NCBI RefSeq assembly: GCF_023823685.1 | Contig: NZ_JAMXBF010000001.1 | Coordinates: forward strand, 186,001-250,000 | Direction of reading: 5' to 3' | DNA from: Pseudomonas subflava | GTDB lineage: Bacteria; Pseudomonadota; Gammaproteobacteria; Pseudomonadales; Pseudomonadaceae | Length of the DNA: 64,000 nucleotides | In this document: positions 30,053 to 38,902 of the stretch, piece by piece | How positions within the stretch are numbered: position 1 is the stretch's first letter | How the letters are laid out: every line of letters begins with the position of its first letter | Notes under the pieces: model-generated | Seen by the model: only the letters and a program-made list of their open reading frames with translations | The model's database searches: none | Told to the model about the DNA's origin: nothing | Made by a program: the position numbers and the translations under genes

Positions 30053-32131
30053 TTAATGCTTGGCCACCGTGGCTTCGAGGCCGAGGTAGTCGAGCAGGAT
30101 GTGGCCGCTCTCGGTGAGATAGGCGTCGTCCTCGGGCTTGGTCTTCTCGGGCTCGACCGGCGGCGCATCTTCGTCCTCTTCCTTGATTTCCTTGAGCAGT
30201 TCCTCGCCCTTGGCCTTGCGCTTGGCGTTCTCCAGCGCCAGCTGCTTGGCCTCGATCTCGGCGTGCTGCGCGCGGCGTGCCTGCTCGTTGAGGCTGACGC
30301 TGGTCTCGGCCATCAGCTTCTGTGCCAGGGCCAGGCGCTCGCGGGTGAAGACGAAGTCCGGATGGTTCGCGGTGCGCGACTCGTGGCGCGACTTCAGCTC
30401 GGCGAGGAAGGGCTTGTAGGGGTTGCTGTCCGGTTTCAGCGCCGGGTTGATGCTGTCCCACGGCATGGCCTCGGGCAGGGCGCTTTCACCGATCTCCTGG
30501 GTGTCGACGATGTCCGGGTAGGCGATGTCCGGCAGCACGCCCTGGTGCTGGGTGCTCTGCCCCGAGACGCGGTAGAACTTGGCCAGGGTCAGTTTCAGCT
30601 CGCCGTGGTTGAGCGGCTGGATGGTCTGCACCGTGCCCTTGCCGAAGGTCTGGCCGCCGAGGATCAGCGCGCGGTGATAGTCCTGCATGGCGCCGGCGAA
30701 GATTTCCGAGGCGGAGGCGGACAGGCGATCGACCAGCACGGCCAGCGGGCCGTCGTAGAACACGCCGGGCTCCTCGTCGGCCAGCACGTCGACGCGGCCG
30801 TCGCTGTTGCGCACCAGCACGGTCGGGCCCTGGTCGATGAACAGGCCGGTCAGCTCGGTGGCCTCCTGCAGGGAGCCGCCACCGTTGTCGCGCAGGTCGA
30901 TGACCACGCCGTCGACCTTCTCCTGCTTCAGCTCACCGAGCAGACGCTTCACGTCGCGGGTGGTGCTCTTGTAGTTCGGGTCCTGGGCGCGGTAGGCCTT
31001 GAAGTCGAGGTAGAAGGCCGGGACCTTGATCACCCCGAGCTTGTAGTCGCGGCCGTCGTGCTGCAGCTTCAGCACCGACTTCTGTGCGGCCTGTTCTTCC
31101 AGCTTCACCGCCTCGCGGACGATGGTGACCATCTTGCTGGTCTGGTCGCTCGGCGCGTTGCTGGCGGGGATCACTTCCAGGCGGACCTTGGAGCCCTTCG
31201 GTCCGCGGATCAGCTTGACCACCTCGTCCAGGCGCCAGCCGACCACGTCGACCATGTCCTTGTCGCCCTGGGCAACGCCGACGATCTTGTCGGCGGGGGC
31301 GATCTGCTTGCTCTTCTCGGCCGGGCCGGCCGGCACCAGGCGCACCACTTTGACGTATTCGTTGTCGCTCTGCAGGACGGCGCCGATGCCTTCCAGCGAC
31401 AGACTCATGTTGATGTCGAAGTTCTCCGCGTTGTCCGGGGAGAGGTAGTTGGTGTGCGGGTCGTAGGTCTGCGAGAAGGCGTTGATGTAGGCCTGGAACA
31501 CGTCCTCGCCGCGGGTCTGCTCCAGACGGGTGCGCTGGTTCTTGTAGCGCTTCTGCAGCAGCTCCTGGATGTCCTTGGTTTCCTTGCCGGCGATCTTCAG
31601 GCGCAGCACCTCGTCCTTCAAGCGCTTGCGCCAGAGGTCGTCGAGCTCCGCACGGTTCTTCGGCCAGGACGCCTTCTCGCGATCGATCAGCAGGCTCTCG
31701 TCGCGGCTGAAGTCGAGCTTGTCGACGCCGGCCTTGAGCAGCTCGTCGACATGGTCGAGGCGCTCTTCGGCGCGCTGCAGGTAGGTGCGGTAGATGATGA
31801 AGCCAGGCTCCAGTTCGCCGCTCTTGAGCAGGTCGTCGAACTTGTTCTTCCAGCGGTCGAACTGGGCGATGTCGGCGGCGGTGAAATAGCTGCGCGCCGG
31901 GTCGAGCATTTTCAGGTAGCCCTCGTAGACCTTCGCCGAGCGGGCGTCGTCCAGCGGTGGCTTGTTGTAGTGGTGGCGCTTGAGCAGCTCCACCACGTTG
32001 AGACTGGCGATCACCTGATCGCGGTCCGGCTGCAGGTAGGCCCAGTTTTCCGCGGCGGCCTTGGCGGCGGCGGGCAGGGCGTGCAGGCCGAGGCACAGGG
32101 CCAGGGCGGTAGCGGGGAGAAAACGCTGCAT
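30053..32131 (-). CDS. prc: Tail-specific periplasmic protease Prc/Tsp (AlgO)
   Basis: This is a 692-residue S41 protease. A signal peptide (MQRFLPATALALCLGLHALP) is followed by a helical N-domain and a PDZ domain (about residues 240-330; SLSLEGIGAVLQSDNEYVKV). The catalytic core carries the Ser-Lys dyad: serine in VDRLSASASEIFAGAM and lysine in GQTFGKGTVQ. Prc degrades proteins with nonpolar C-termini. In P. aeruginosa (PA3257, algO) it helps degrade mutant MucA and so alters alginate. ATG 32131 starts a clean signal peptide; ATG 32164 and the frame to 32230 are alternatives. Confidence 0.95.
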   Translation of the reverse strand: MQRFLPATALALCLGLHALPAAAKAAAENWAYLQPDRDQVIASLNVVELLKRHHYNKPPLDDARSAKVYEGYLKMLDPARSYFTAADIAQFDRWKNKFDDLLKSGELEPGFIIYRTYLQRAEERLDHVDELLKAGVDKLDFSRDESLLIDREKASWPKNRAELDDLWRKRLKDEVLRLKIAGKETKDIQELLQKRYKNQRTRLEQTRGEDVFQAYINAFSQTYDPHTNYLSPDNAENFDINMSLSLEGIGAVLQSDNEYVKVVRLVPAGPAEKSKQIAPADKIVGVAQGDKDMVDVVGWRLDEVVKLIRGPKGSKVRLEVIPASNAPSDQTSKMVTIVREAVKLEEQAAQKSVLKLQHDGRDYKLGVIKVPAFYLDFKAYRAQDPNYKSTTRDVKRLLGELKQEKVDGVVIDLRDNGGGSLQEATELTGLFIDQGPTVLVRNSDGRVDVLADEEPGVFYDGPLAVLVDRLSASASEIFAGAMQDYHRALILGGQTFGKGTVQTIQPLNHGELKLTLAKFYRVSGQSTQHQGVLPDIAYPDIVDTQEIGESALPEAMPWDSINPALKPDSNPYKPFLAELKSRHESRTANHPDFVFTRERLALAQKLMAETSVSLNEQARRAQHAEIEAKQLALENAKRKAKGEELLKEIKEEDEDAPPVEPEKTKPEDDAYLTESGHILLDYLGLEATVAKH

Positions 32132-32271
32132 GTAGGTTCGACGCGAGGGCAAGTGATAACGCATATTAGGCCGTCTGGTAGAGCGCCGGGTTCCGTTTGA
32201 TTCCGGCGGCAAAAGGCGAAAGCCCCGCAACAGACGTGGGGCGCGCGGGGCTCACTCACTATGGAGGCAGC

Positions 32272-33234
32272 ATGAAGGCATTGCAAGGCGTCGAAGGGCA
32301 GTTGGAGTGGGGCGAGAGGCCTGTTCCTGCCTGCGATGTGGGCCAGGTCCGCATTCGCGTGGCGGCAGCCGGTCTGAACCGCGCCGACCTGCTGCAGCGC
32401 GCCGGGCACTATCCGCCGCCGCCGGGTGCCAGCGACATTCTCGGCCTGGAATGTTCCGGTGTGGTGGTGGAGGCCGGTGCCGGTAGTCACTGGCAGGTGG
32501 GCGAGCGGGTCTGCGCACTGCTGGCCGGCGGCGGCATGGCCGAAGAGGTGGTGATCGACGCCCGCCACGCGCTGCCGGTGCCGGAGGGCTTGTCGCTGGC
32601 CGAGGCGGCGGCGCTGCCGGAGGTGTATGCCACCGCCTGGCTCAATCTATTCCAGCTGGCCGCGCTCAAGCCTGGCGAAAAGGTGCTGCTGCACGCTGGC
32701 GCCAGTGGCGTGGGCTCGGCGGCGATCCAGCTGTGCCGGGCCTTCGGCAATCCGTGCTGGGTCAGTGTCGGCTCGGCCGAGCGGCTGGCCTACTGCGAGG
32801 ACCTCGGCGCCCAGGGCGGCGCGCTGCGCGGCGAGGGCCTGGAGAGCCTGCATGACCTCGGCCCGTTCGACGTGATCCTCGATCCGGTGGGCGCCAGCTA
32901 CGCGGAGCTCAACCTGCAGCTGCTGGCCCGCGACGGGCGCTGGGTGAATATCGGCCTGATGGGTGGCAGCAAGGCGCAGCTGGACATGGCGCTGCTGCTA
33001 GGCAAGCGCATTCAGCTGACCGGCTCGACTCTGCGCAACCGCGACGACCAGTTCAAGGCCGAGCTACTGGCCGACCTGCAGCGCAACGTCTGGCCGCTGT
33101 TCGCCGAGGGGCGGTTGAAGCCGCAGCTGGAGCGTACCTATACGGCCAGGGATGCGGATGCGGCCTTCGCCGAGCTGGCCAGCAACCACGTGGCCGGCAA
33201 ACTGGTGCTGCTGATCGACGAGACCCTGAACTGA
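32272..33234 (+). CDS. NAD(P)H quinone oxidoreductase (PIG3 type)
   Basis: This 320-residue zinc-free medium-chain dehydrogenase resembles the PIG3/quinone oxidoreductase subfamily. Motifs seen are GLNRADLLQRAGHYPPPPGA, GLECSGVVVEAG, LPEVYATAWLNLFQ and the Rossmann loop AGASGVGSAAIQL. It probably reduces quinones with NADPH in the cytosol. ATG 32272 follows GGAGG at 32264-32268. It is divergent from prc, as PA3256 is from PA3257. The zinc-binding cysteines of alcohol dehydrogenases are absent, as expected for the subfamily. Confidence 0.9.
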   Translation: MKALQGVEGQLEWGERPVPACDVGQVRIRVAAAGLNRADLLQRAGHYPPPPGASDILGLECSGVVVEAGAGSHWQVGERVCALLAGGGMAEEVVIDARHALPVPEGLSLAEAAALPEVYATAWLNLFQLAALKPGEKVLLHAGASGVGSAAIQLCRAFGNPCWVSVGSAERLAYCEDLGAQGGALRGEGLESLHDLGPFDVILDPVGASYAELNLQLLARDGRWVNIGLMGGSKAQLDMALLLGKRIQLTGSTLRNRDDQFKAELLADLQRNVWPLFAEGRLKPQLERTYTARDADAAFAELASNHVAGKLVLLIDETLN

Positions 33235-33244
33235 TCGGTGATCC

Positions 33245-33296
33245 GTAGGGTGCGCCGTGCGCACCAAATGTCTCCGTGGTGCGCACCGCGCACCCT
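33245..33296. repeat. Palindromic GTAGGGTGCGCC-type repeat
   Basis: GTAGGGTGCGCCGTGCGCACC faces its inverse GGTGCGCACCGCGCACCCT across an AAATGTCTCCGT centre. It lies between convergent genes and may also serve as terminator. An element with the same GTAGGGTG end is at 42885-42958. Confidence 0.7.
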
Positions 33297-33320
33297 CCGG
33301 TCCGGCGAAGCGAGAGCGCG

Positions 33321-33974
33321 CTACTTCCAGTCGAGGATTTCCCAGCCGGCCTGCTCGGCATGGGCGCGCAGGGTTGGATCGGGATTGACCGCGTGCGGAT
33401 GCGGTACCCGCTGCAGCAGCGGCAGGTCGTTGCGCGAATCCGAATAGAAGTGCGCACCCTCGAGCGTCTCGCCCTCGGCGGCCAGCCAGGCCTCGAGGCG
33501 GGTGACCTTGCCCTCGCGGTAGGTCAGCACGCCGGAGGTCTTGCCGCTGTAGCAGCCATGCTGGAATTCGCAGTCGATGGCCAGCACCTCGTCCACGCCC
33601 AGCCGCTCGGCGATGGCGCTGACCAGGAAGTGCGCCGAGGCGGAGATCAGCAGCAGGCGGTCGCCGGCGGCGCGGTGGGCGGCCAGGCAGCGCATGGCGT
33701 CGCCGAAGATGATCGGTTCGATCACGTCTTCCACATAGGGCCCGACGACGAACTCGACTTCTTCCGGCGTGCGCCCCACCAACGGCGCCAGGGTGAAGGT
33801 CATGTAGTCCTCCATCGCCAGTTCGCCGCGAGAGTAGAGGGTCATGAGCTCCTGTTCGCGGGGTACGAAGGAGTCGCGGTCGACCCACTGCAGGTCGGCC
33901 ATGCGCTGGGCCCACAGCGAGGCGCAATCGCCGTGGATCAGGGTCTCGTCGAGGTCGAAGATCGCCAGGGCCAT
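33321..33974 (-). CDS. HAD-superfamily (SerB-like) phosphatase
   Basis: The 217-residue protein has the HAD motif 1 FDLDETLIHGD (nucleophile D in FDLDE), motif 2 LLLISAS and motif 4 YSDSRNDLPLL, with a helical cap, as in the HAD-IB group of phosphoserine-phosphatase-like enzymes. It removes phosphate from a small molecule. It is the last gene of the ABC/phosphodiesterase operon; its ATG overlaps the ATPase stop codon (TGATG). It could therefore act on the phosphomonoester released by the phosphodiesterase encoded in the same operon. Confidence 0.9.
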   Translation of the reverse strand: MALAIFDLDETLIHGDCASLWAQRMADLQWVDRDSFVPREQELMTLYSRGELAMEDYMTFTLAPLVGRTPEEVEFVVGPYVEDVIEPIIFGDAMRCLAAHRAAGDRLLLISASAHFLVSAIAERLGVDEVLAIDCEFQHGCYSGKTSGVLTYREGKVTRLEAWLAAEGETLEGAHFYSDSRNDLPLLQRVPHPHAVNPDPTLRAHAEQAGWEILDWK

Positions 33975-34963
33975 CACGCCACCTCCCGGATCGCGTCGGC
34001 ATCGATGGACAGGCCGATGCACTGGCCCTTGCCGATCAGGTCGCGCTCGGAGCGGTTGAGCACGTCCACCAGCAGCTCCACGCCGTTGGCCTGCACCCGG
34101 TAGCGGATGACGTTGCCGAGCAGGCTGTGACCGAGCACCTCGGCGGCAATGGCGCCGCTGTCGTGCAGCTGGATCGCCTCGGGGCGAATGGCGATGCGAC
34201 TGTTGACCGGGCGCAGCAAAAGCCGGCTGGCGGTGTCGGCGTCGAGCAGGTTGTAGTTGCCGATGAAACCTGCGGCGAAGGCATCCACAGGCGCGGTATA
34301 GAGGGATTCGGCGTCGCCGCTCTGGACGATCTTGCCGGTGTTCATCAGGAAGATGCGGTCGCTCATGGTCAGCGCCTCCTCCTGGTCGTGGGTGACGAAG
34401 ACGGTGGTCAGGCCCAGCTCCTGCTGAATGGCGCGGATCTGCTCGCGCAGGTGCTTGCGGATGCGTGCGTCCAGCGCCGACAGCGGCTCGTCGAGCAGCA
34501 GCAGGCGCGGGCGGGTGACCAGCGAGCGGGCCAGGGCCACACGCTGGCACTGGCCGCCGGAGAGCTGGTGCGGGTAGCGCCCGGCGAAGTCCTGCAGCTC
34601 CACCAGGCGCAGCACCTCGTCGACGCGCTGGGCGCTCTCGTCCTTGCCGACCTTCTGCATGCGCAGGCCAAAGGCGACGTTCTGCGCCACGGTCATGTTG
34701 GGGAACAGCGCGTAGCTCTGGAACACCATGCCGATGCCGCGTTTCTGCGGCGCCAGCGGCACCAGGTCCTGACCGTCGAGGAGGATCTGCCCGCCGTCTA
34801 CCTCGGTGAGGCCGGCGATGCAGCGCAGCAGGGTGGACTTGCCGCAGCCGGAAGGGCCGAGCAGGGTGACGAACTCGCCTCGCTCGATCTCGCAGTGGAT
34901 GTCGCTGAAGATCGACGTGTCGCCGTAGCTTTTGTGCAGGCTGCGGATGCTCAGGTAACTCAT
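33974..34963 (-). CDS. ABC transporter ATP-binding protein (PotA/PhnT-like)
   Basis: A 329-residue ATPase with Walker A GPSGCGKST, Q-loop VFQSYALFPNMTV, ABC signature LSGGQCQRVALARSL, Walker B LLLLDEPLSALD and a switch histidine in VFVTHDQEEAL. A C-terminal TOBE domain begins near residue 240. This is the type found with spermidine, iron or 2-aminoethylphosphonate importers. It energises uptake by the two permeases encoded upstream. The signature has C in place of the usual Q (GGQCQR). A REP-like palindrome lies just before its ribosome site. Confidence 0.93.
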   Translation of the reverse strand: MSYLSIRSLHKSYGDTSIFSDIHCEIERGEFVTLLGPSGCGKSTLLRCIAGLTEVDGGQILLDGQDLVPLAPQKRGIGMVFQSYALFPNMTVAQNVAFGLRMQKVGKDESAQRVDEVLRLVELQDFAGRYPHQLSGGQCQRVALARSLVTRPRLLLLDEPLSALDARIRKHLREQIRAIQQELGLTTVFVTHDQEEALTMSDRIFLMNTGKIVQSGDAESLYTAPVDAFAAGFIGNYNLLDADTASRLLLRPVNSRIAIRPEAIQLHDSGAIAAEVLGHSLLGNVIRYRVQANGVELLVDVLNRSERDLIGKGQCIGLSIDADAIREVA

Positions 34964-34975
34964 GAAGGTGTCCTT

Positions 34976-35011
34976 GTAGGCTTCGACTCGCTGCGCTCGC
35001 GCGCAGCCTAC
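34976..35011. repeat. REP-like palindrome inside the ABC operon
   Basis: GTAGGCT and AGCCTAC flank CTGCGCTCGCGCG-type sequence. The right end includes the stop codon of the second permease gene, and the left end directly precedes the ATPase Shine-Dalgarno sequence. It may set relative expression within the operon. Confidence 0.65.
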
Positions 35012-35802
35012 GGTTTGTCCTTGTTCAGGCGGGTGGCCGCCCAGGTGAAGACCAGTACGAAGAAGAAGTAGGAAATGACCAGTGCGCTGTTGAAGTGGCC
35101 GCTGCTGTTGCGCATGTTGTTCAGGTACACCTGCAGGGTCTCGTAGCGCGTGCCGACCAGCAGGTTGGCGAACACGAACTCGCCGAACAGGAAGCTGAAG
35201 GAGAGGAACAGCGAGACCATCAGGCCGTTGCGCAGGTTGGGCAGCACCACCAGGAAGGCGGCCTTCCAGGTGCTGGCGCCGAGCAGGTGGGCGGCGTCCA
35301 TCAGGTCGCGCAGGTTGATCGCCTGCAGGTTGTTGGTGATGGCGCGGTACATGAACGGCAGGGCCACGGTGAAGTAGCAGCCGATCAGGATCCACGGCGT
35401 GCCGACCATCGCCAGCGGCCCGGAGCCGTAGACCTGCAGCAGGCCCACCGAGGACACCACCGGCGGCACGGCGAAGGGCAGCAGGATGAGGATGTTCATC
35501 AGCCCGTCGAGCCTGGGGAAGTGGTAGTGCACCACGAACAGCAGCGGCAGGATCAGCAGGACCGCCAGCAGCAGCGCGCCGAAGCACACCAGCAGCGACT
35601 GGCCGAAGGCGGCGAGGAAGCGGCTGTCGCTCCACAGCGCCAGGTACCACTTGATGGTCAGGCCGTCCGGCAGGATGGTCGCGGACCAACTGGTGGACAG
35701 CGAGTAGAGCAGGGTGGCCGCCAGCGGCAGCAGCAGGATCAGGAACAGCAGCCAGACCACCACGCGGTGGTAGAGGGCGGCGGGCTTGGCATCAGCGCGC
35801 AT
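35008..35802 (-). CDS. ABC transporter permease 2
   Basis: A 264-residue inner-membrane protein with six predicted helices and the EAA loop DLMDAAHLLGASTWKAAFLVVLP, which contacts the ATPase. It belongs to the PotC/PhnV-like binding-protein-dependent permeases. Start ATG 35802 lies 11 bases inside the end of the previous permease gene, so the two are translated together as a heterodimeric channel. Confidence 0.92.
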   Translation of the reverse strand: MRADAKPAALYHRVVVWLLFLILLLPLAATLLYSLSTSWSATILPDGLTIKWYLALWSDSRFLAAFGQSLLVCFGALLLAVLLILPLLFVVHYHFPRLDGLMNILILLPFAVPPVVSSVGLLQVYGSGPLAMVGTPWILIGCYFTVALPFMYRAITNNLQAINLRDLMDAAHLLGASTWKAAFLVVLPNLRNGLMVSLFLSFSFLFGEFVFANLLVGTRYETLQVYLNNMRNSSGHFNSALVISYFFFVLVFTWAATRLNKDKP

Positions 35803-36631
35803 GGCGATGGCTCCTGCGCAGCAGCCACTGGTGCACCACGGTGATCAGCGCCATCAGGCCGACCAGCACCATGGCCAGGGCGCTGGCCAGGTTGGGGTCG
35901 AGGCTGATGTCGCCAGCCACCAGGCCGGCGATGCGGATCGGCATCACGTTGAAGTTGCCGGTGGTCAGGTAATAGACGGTGGCGTAGGCGCCGAGGGCGT
36001 TGGCCAGCAGGATGACGAAGGTGCCGAGCAGCGCCGGGGTCAGCACCGGCAGCCCGATGTGCCGCCAGAAGTCCCAGGTGTTGGCGCCGAGCAGCTGGGC
36101 CGACTCGCGCCAGTCTTGACGCAGGGCGTCGAAGGCCGGGTAGAGCAGCAGCACGCCCAGGGGAATCTGGAAATAGGTGTAGAGCACGATCAGGCCGGTC
36201 TTGGAGTAGAGGTTGAAGTCCTCGATCAGCCCGGCCTGCTTGAGCATCAGGGTCAGCGCGCCGTTGAAGCCGAGCAGGATGATGAAGGCGAAGGCCAGCG
36301 GCACGCCGGCGAAGTTGCTGGTCATGTTGGAGAAGGCCATGACGAAGTCGCGCAGCTTCGAGTCCACCTGGCGCAGCGAGTAGCTGCCGAGGATGGCGAT
36401 GACGATGCCGAACAGGCTCGACCAGAAGGCAATCTGCAGGCTGTGCTTGATCGACTGCAGGTAGAACTTGGAGGAGAAGATCTTGGCGAAGTTGGCCAGG
36501 CTCCAGCTGTCGCCGACGATCAGGCTGTTGATGGCGACCCACAGCAGCGGGGCGATCTGGAAGGCGAAGAAGAACACGGCGAAGGGCACCAGGCACAGGA
36601 GTGCCGGCCACTTGCGGAGTGCGGCTCTCAC
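35792..36631 (-). CDS. ABC transporter permease 1
   Basis: A 279-residue permease with six helices and the EAA loop DWRESAQLLGANTWDFWRHIGLP. GTG 36631 is taken as start: it overlaps the phosphodiesterase stop by four bases (GTGA) and gives a short cytoplasmic N-terminus (VRAALRKWPALL). The longer frame to 36697 lies within the upstream gene and was rejected. It pairs with permease 2 in the importer. Confidence 0.9.
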   Translation of the reverse strand: MRAALRKWPALLCLVPFAVFFFAFQIAPLLWVAINSLIVGDSWSLANFAKIFSSKFYLQSIKHSLQIAFWSSLFGIVIAILGSYSLRQVDSKLRDFVMAFSNMTSNFAGVPLAFAFIILLGFNGALTLMLKQAGLIEDFNLYSKTGLIVLYTYFQIPLGVLLLYPAFDALRQDWRESAQLLGANTWDFWRHIGLPVLTPALLGTFVILLANALGAYATVYYLTTGNFNVMPIRIAGLVAGDISLDPNLASALAMVLVGLMALITVVHQWLLRRSHRHAR

Positions 36632-37434
36632 GTGAGCAGTTCCTTGCACAGGGGTTTGTCGTGGGCGGCGCCGAGCAGGGTACAGACGGTGCCGCACAGC
36701 TCTGTCTGCCGCGGGCGGGCGTTGGGGTCGAGACTGAACGCACCACCCAGCACCAGCAGCGGCACCTCGCGTTCCTCGGCCAGCAGCCCGTTGTGCGAGC
36801 GGTCGTTGTTCATGCCGTGGTCGGCGGTCACCAGCACCTGGTAGCCGGCATCGAGCCAGCCTTGCAGGTAGTCGGCGAGGATCACGTCGGCGCGGCGCGC
36901 GGCGTTGCGGTACTGCGGCGAATCCAGGCCGTAGCGGTGGCCGGCGTCGTCGATGTTCATCGGATGCACCAGCAGGAAGTCCGGCGCGTATTTCAGACGC
37001 AGGCTCTCGGCGTCGGCGAACAGGTGCGAGTCCGGGTAGTGGTCGGCGTAATAGAAGTGGCCATGCTGGATCGGCAGGGCCGCGTCACTGGTGTGGCGGT
37101 CGCGGGCGGCGACGAAGGGCGCGTGGTTGTACAGCTCGCTCATCCAGTGGTAGGCCGCGGCGGCGGTGGAGAGGCCGGCGTCACGGGCGTAGTGGAAGAT
37201 GCTGCGCTCCTTCGACAGGCGCACCACGTCGTTGTGCACCACGCCGCTGTCGATCGGCGGCACCCCGGTAAGGATGCATTCGTAGAGCGGGCGCGACAGC
37301 GCCGGCAGCTCGCATTCGAGCTTGTACAGCGCGGCGCGGCCGGCGGCGCAGTAGGCCTGCAGATGGCCCAGGGCATGCCGGGCGACCTCGTAGTTGAGGC
37401 CGTCGAGCAGCACCAGGATGACTTTGTGTTTCAT
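36628..37434 (-). CDS. Alkaline-phosphatase-superfamily phosphodiesterase
   Basis: A 268-residue enzyme of the type I phosphodiesterase/nucleotide pyrophosphatase group. The metal and nucleophile sites are visible: VILVLLDGLN (metal D), ILTGVPPIDSGVVHND (T nucleophile region), LLVHPMNIDDAGHRYG and VLVTADHGMNND. There is no signal peptide, so it acts in the cytosol on an imported substrate. Relatives cleave nucleotides, phosphodiesters or phosphonoacetate. Encoded inside the ABC operon, it probably processes the transported compound. ATG 37434 begins the first strand; the upstream extension runs through REP repeats and was rejected. Confidence 0.88.
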   Translation of the reverse strand: MKHKVILVLLDGLNYEVARHALGHLQAYCAAGRAALYKLECELPALSRPLYECILTGVPPIDSGVVHNDVVRLSKERSIFHYARDAGLSTAAAAYHWMSELYNHAPFVAARDRHTSDAALPIQHGHFYYADHYPDSHLFADAESLRLKYAPDFLLVHPMNIDDAGHRYGLDSPQYRNAARRADVILADYLQGWLDAGYQVLVTADHGMNNDRSHNGLLAEEREVPLLVLGGAFSLDPNARPRQTELCGTVCTLLGAAHDKPLCKELLT

Positions 37435-37468
37435 CGCGATAGTCCTCAGCGAAAACGGGGTGTTGTGC

Positions 37469-37556
37469 TCCCCTCGCCCACGTGTGGGAGAGGGGCCGGG
37501 GGAGAGGGCCAGCCTTGCCACCCTCTCCCCAGCCCTCTCCCGTAAACGGGAGAGGG
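37469..37556. repeat. Cluster of CCTCTCCC palindromes inside the ABC operon
   Basis: Two or three nested palindromes are present. The clearest is CCCTCTCCCG-TAAA-CGGGAGAGGG (37533-37556); another uses GGGAGAGGG near 37499 and CCCTCTCCCC near 37521. They lie between the binding-protein gene and the phosphodiesterase gene and could stabilise the 3' end of the binding-protein mRNA. A partial match occurs near 43755. Confidence 0.75.
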
Positions 37557-37581
37557 AGTAAAAGCACAGCGCCGTATCGCA

Positions 37582-38637
37582 TCACTGCATTTCGATGATC
37601 ACGTTTTCCTGCCACAGCTGCGGCAGGGCCTTCGAGGTGGCTTCCCAGGCGGTGGCGTCCTTGATCGGCTGGACCTTGGCGTACTGCTCGTTGGGCAGCA
37701 GCTTGGCCTTGACCTCGGCCGGCAGGGTCAGGTGCTCGGCGCGGATCGGCCGGGCGTTGCCCTTGGCCAGGTTGATCTGGCCGGCGTCGGAGAGGATGTA
37801 CTCACGGGTCAGCTTGGCGGCGTTGGGGTGCTTGGCGTACTTGTTGATGATGGTGGTGTAGCCGGAGATCACCGAACCGTCGGACGGGATCAGCACCTCG
37901 AAGCGGTTCGGGTCGATCTGGTCGCGGTAGGACAGACCGTTGAAGTCCCACACCACGCCGACTTCCACTTCGCCCTTCTCCAGGGTCTGGATGGTTGGGT
38001 TGGACAGCGACAGGCGGCCCTGCTTGGCGATCTCGGCGAAGAAGTCCAGGCCCGGCTGGATGTTGGTCTCGTTACCGCCATTGGCGATGGCGGCGGCCAG
38101 CACGCCGTTGACTGCCTGGGCGGCGGCGCTGACGTCACCGATGGCGACCTTGTACTCGCCCTGCTTCAGGTCGGCCCAGGACTTGGGCGTTTCCTTGACC
38201 AGCTGCTTGTTGACGATGAAGGCGATGGAGCCGGTGTAGGCCAGCATCCAGTGGCCGTCCTGATCCTTGGCCCAGGCCGGGATCTGCTCCCAGGTGCTTG
38301 GCTTGTAGGGCTGGGTCACGCCCTTCTGCACGGCGATGGGGCCGAAGGCGGCGCCGACGTCGCCGATGTCGGCGGTGGCGTTGTCCTTCTCGGCATCGAA
38401 CTTGGCGATCTCCTGGGCGGAGCTCATGTCGGTGTCCATGTGTTTGAGGCCGTACAGCTTGTTCAGGTCGGCCCAGGTGTCCTTCCAGTTGGCCCAGCTG
38501 TCGGGCATGCCGACGCTGTTGACTTCGCCCTCGGCGCGGGCGGCTTGTTCCAGTGCTTTCAAGTCCTCGTTGGCCATGGCGTGGTTGCCCAGAACGATGG
38601 CCGATCCCAGCAGTGAAGCCAGCAGCAGGCGTTTCAT
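37582..38637 (-). CDS. ABC transporter periplasmic substrate-binding protein
   Basis: A 351-residue periplasmic binding protein with a cleaved signal (MKRLLLASLLGSAIVLGNHAMA) and the iron/spermidine/phosphonate-type fold. Features include EGEVNSVGMPDSWANWKDTW, AYTGSIAFIVNK, GEVEVGVVWDFNGLSYRDQI and the terminal tract with QLWQENVIIEMQ. It captures the substrate for the two permeases. It is the first gene of a six-gene leftward operon that also encodes a phosphodiesterase and a HAD phosphatase. The strong first-gene position and the REP hairpins after it fit the high abundance such proteins need. Confidence 0.92.
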   Translation of the reverse strand: MKRLLLASLLGSAIVLGNHAMANEDLKALEQAARAEGEVNSVGMPDSWANWKDTWADLNKLYGLKHMDTDMSSAQEIAKFDAEKDNATADIGDVGAAFGPIAVQKGVTQPYKPSTWEQIPAWAKDQDGHWMLAYTGSIAFIVNKQLVKETPKSWADLKQGEYKVAIGDVSAAAQAVNGVLAAAIANGGNETNIQPGLDFFAEIAKQGRLSLSNPTIQTLEKGEVEVGVVWDFNGLSYRDQIDPNRFEVLIPSDGSVISGYTTIINKYAKHPNAAKLTREYILSDAGQINLAKGNARPIRAEHLTLPAEVKAKLLPNEQYAKVQPIKDATAWEATSKALPQLWQENVIIEMQ

Positions 38638-38664
38638 GTGGAGCTCCTTGTCAGGGTGAAAGTG

Positions 38665-38676
38665 TGGTCTAGATCA
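38665..38676. promoter_or_regulatory. Candidate GntR operator in front of the ABC operon
   Basis: TGGTCTAGATCA is a near-perfect palindrome 28 bases before the binding-protein start. A second arm, ATCTAGA (38693-38699), repeats the core TCTAGAT in inverted form. A similar motif precedes gntR. Confidence 0.5.
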
Positions 38677-38902
38677 GCAAGACCCAGGCCAAATCTAGAG
38701 GCTTTCTATGACGCTTTTATGGCGCTGCCAGCGCAGCCGGGCAGCGTTGGAGAGCGTAGACCATGGCTAAGTGGCTGATTTTTCTGGCGAGGCGCAAAGG
38801 CAGGTGGCATGCGGTGTGCAGGCCATCGGCGAGCACGGCGGGCTGTCATCCGACAGTCATCTAGGCTGCCTAGCATGGCCGGCGCCTGCACTCGAATGGT
38901 GC

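Noticed and set aside
30056-32200. 714-codon open frame antisense to prc
   Set aside because: It is a shadow of the Prc gene. No ribosome site and no recognisable protein pattern; the Prc frame carries the catalytic dyad and PDZ domain.
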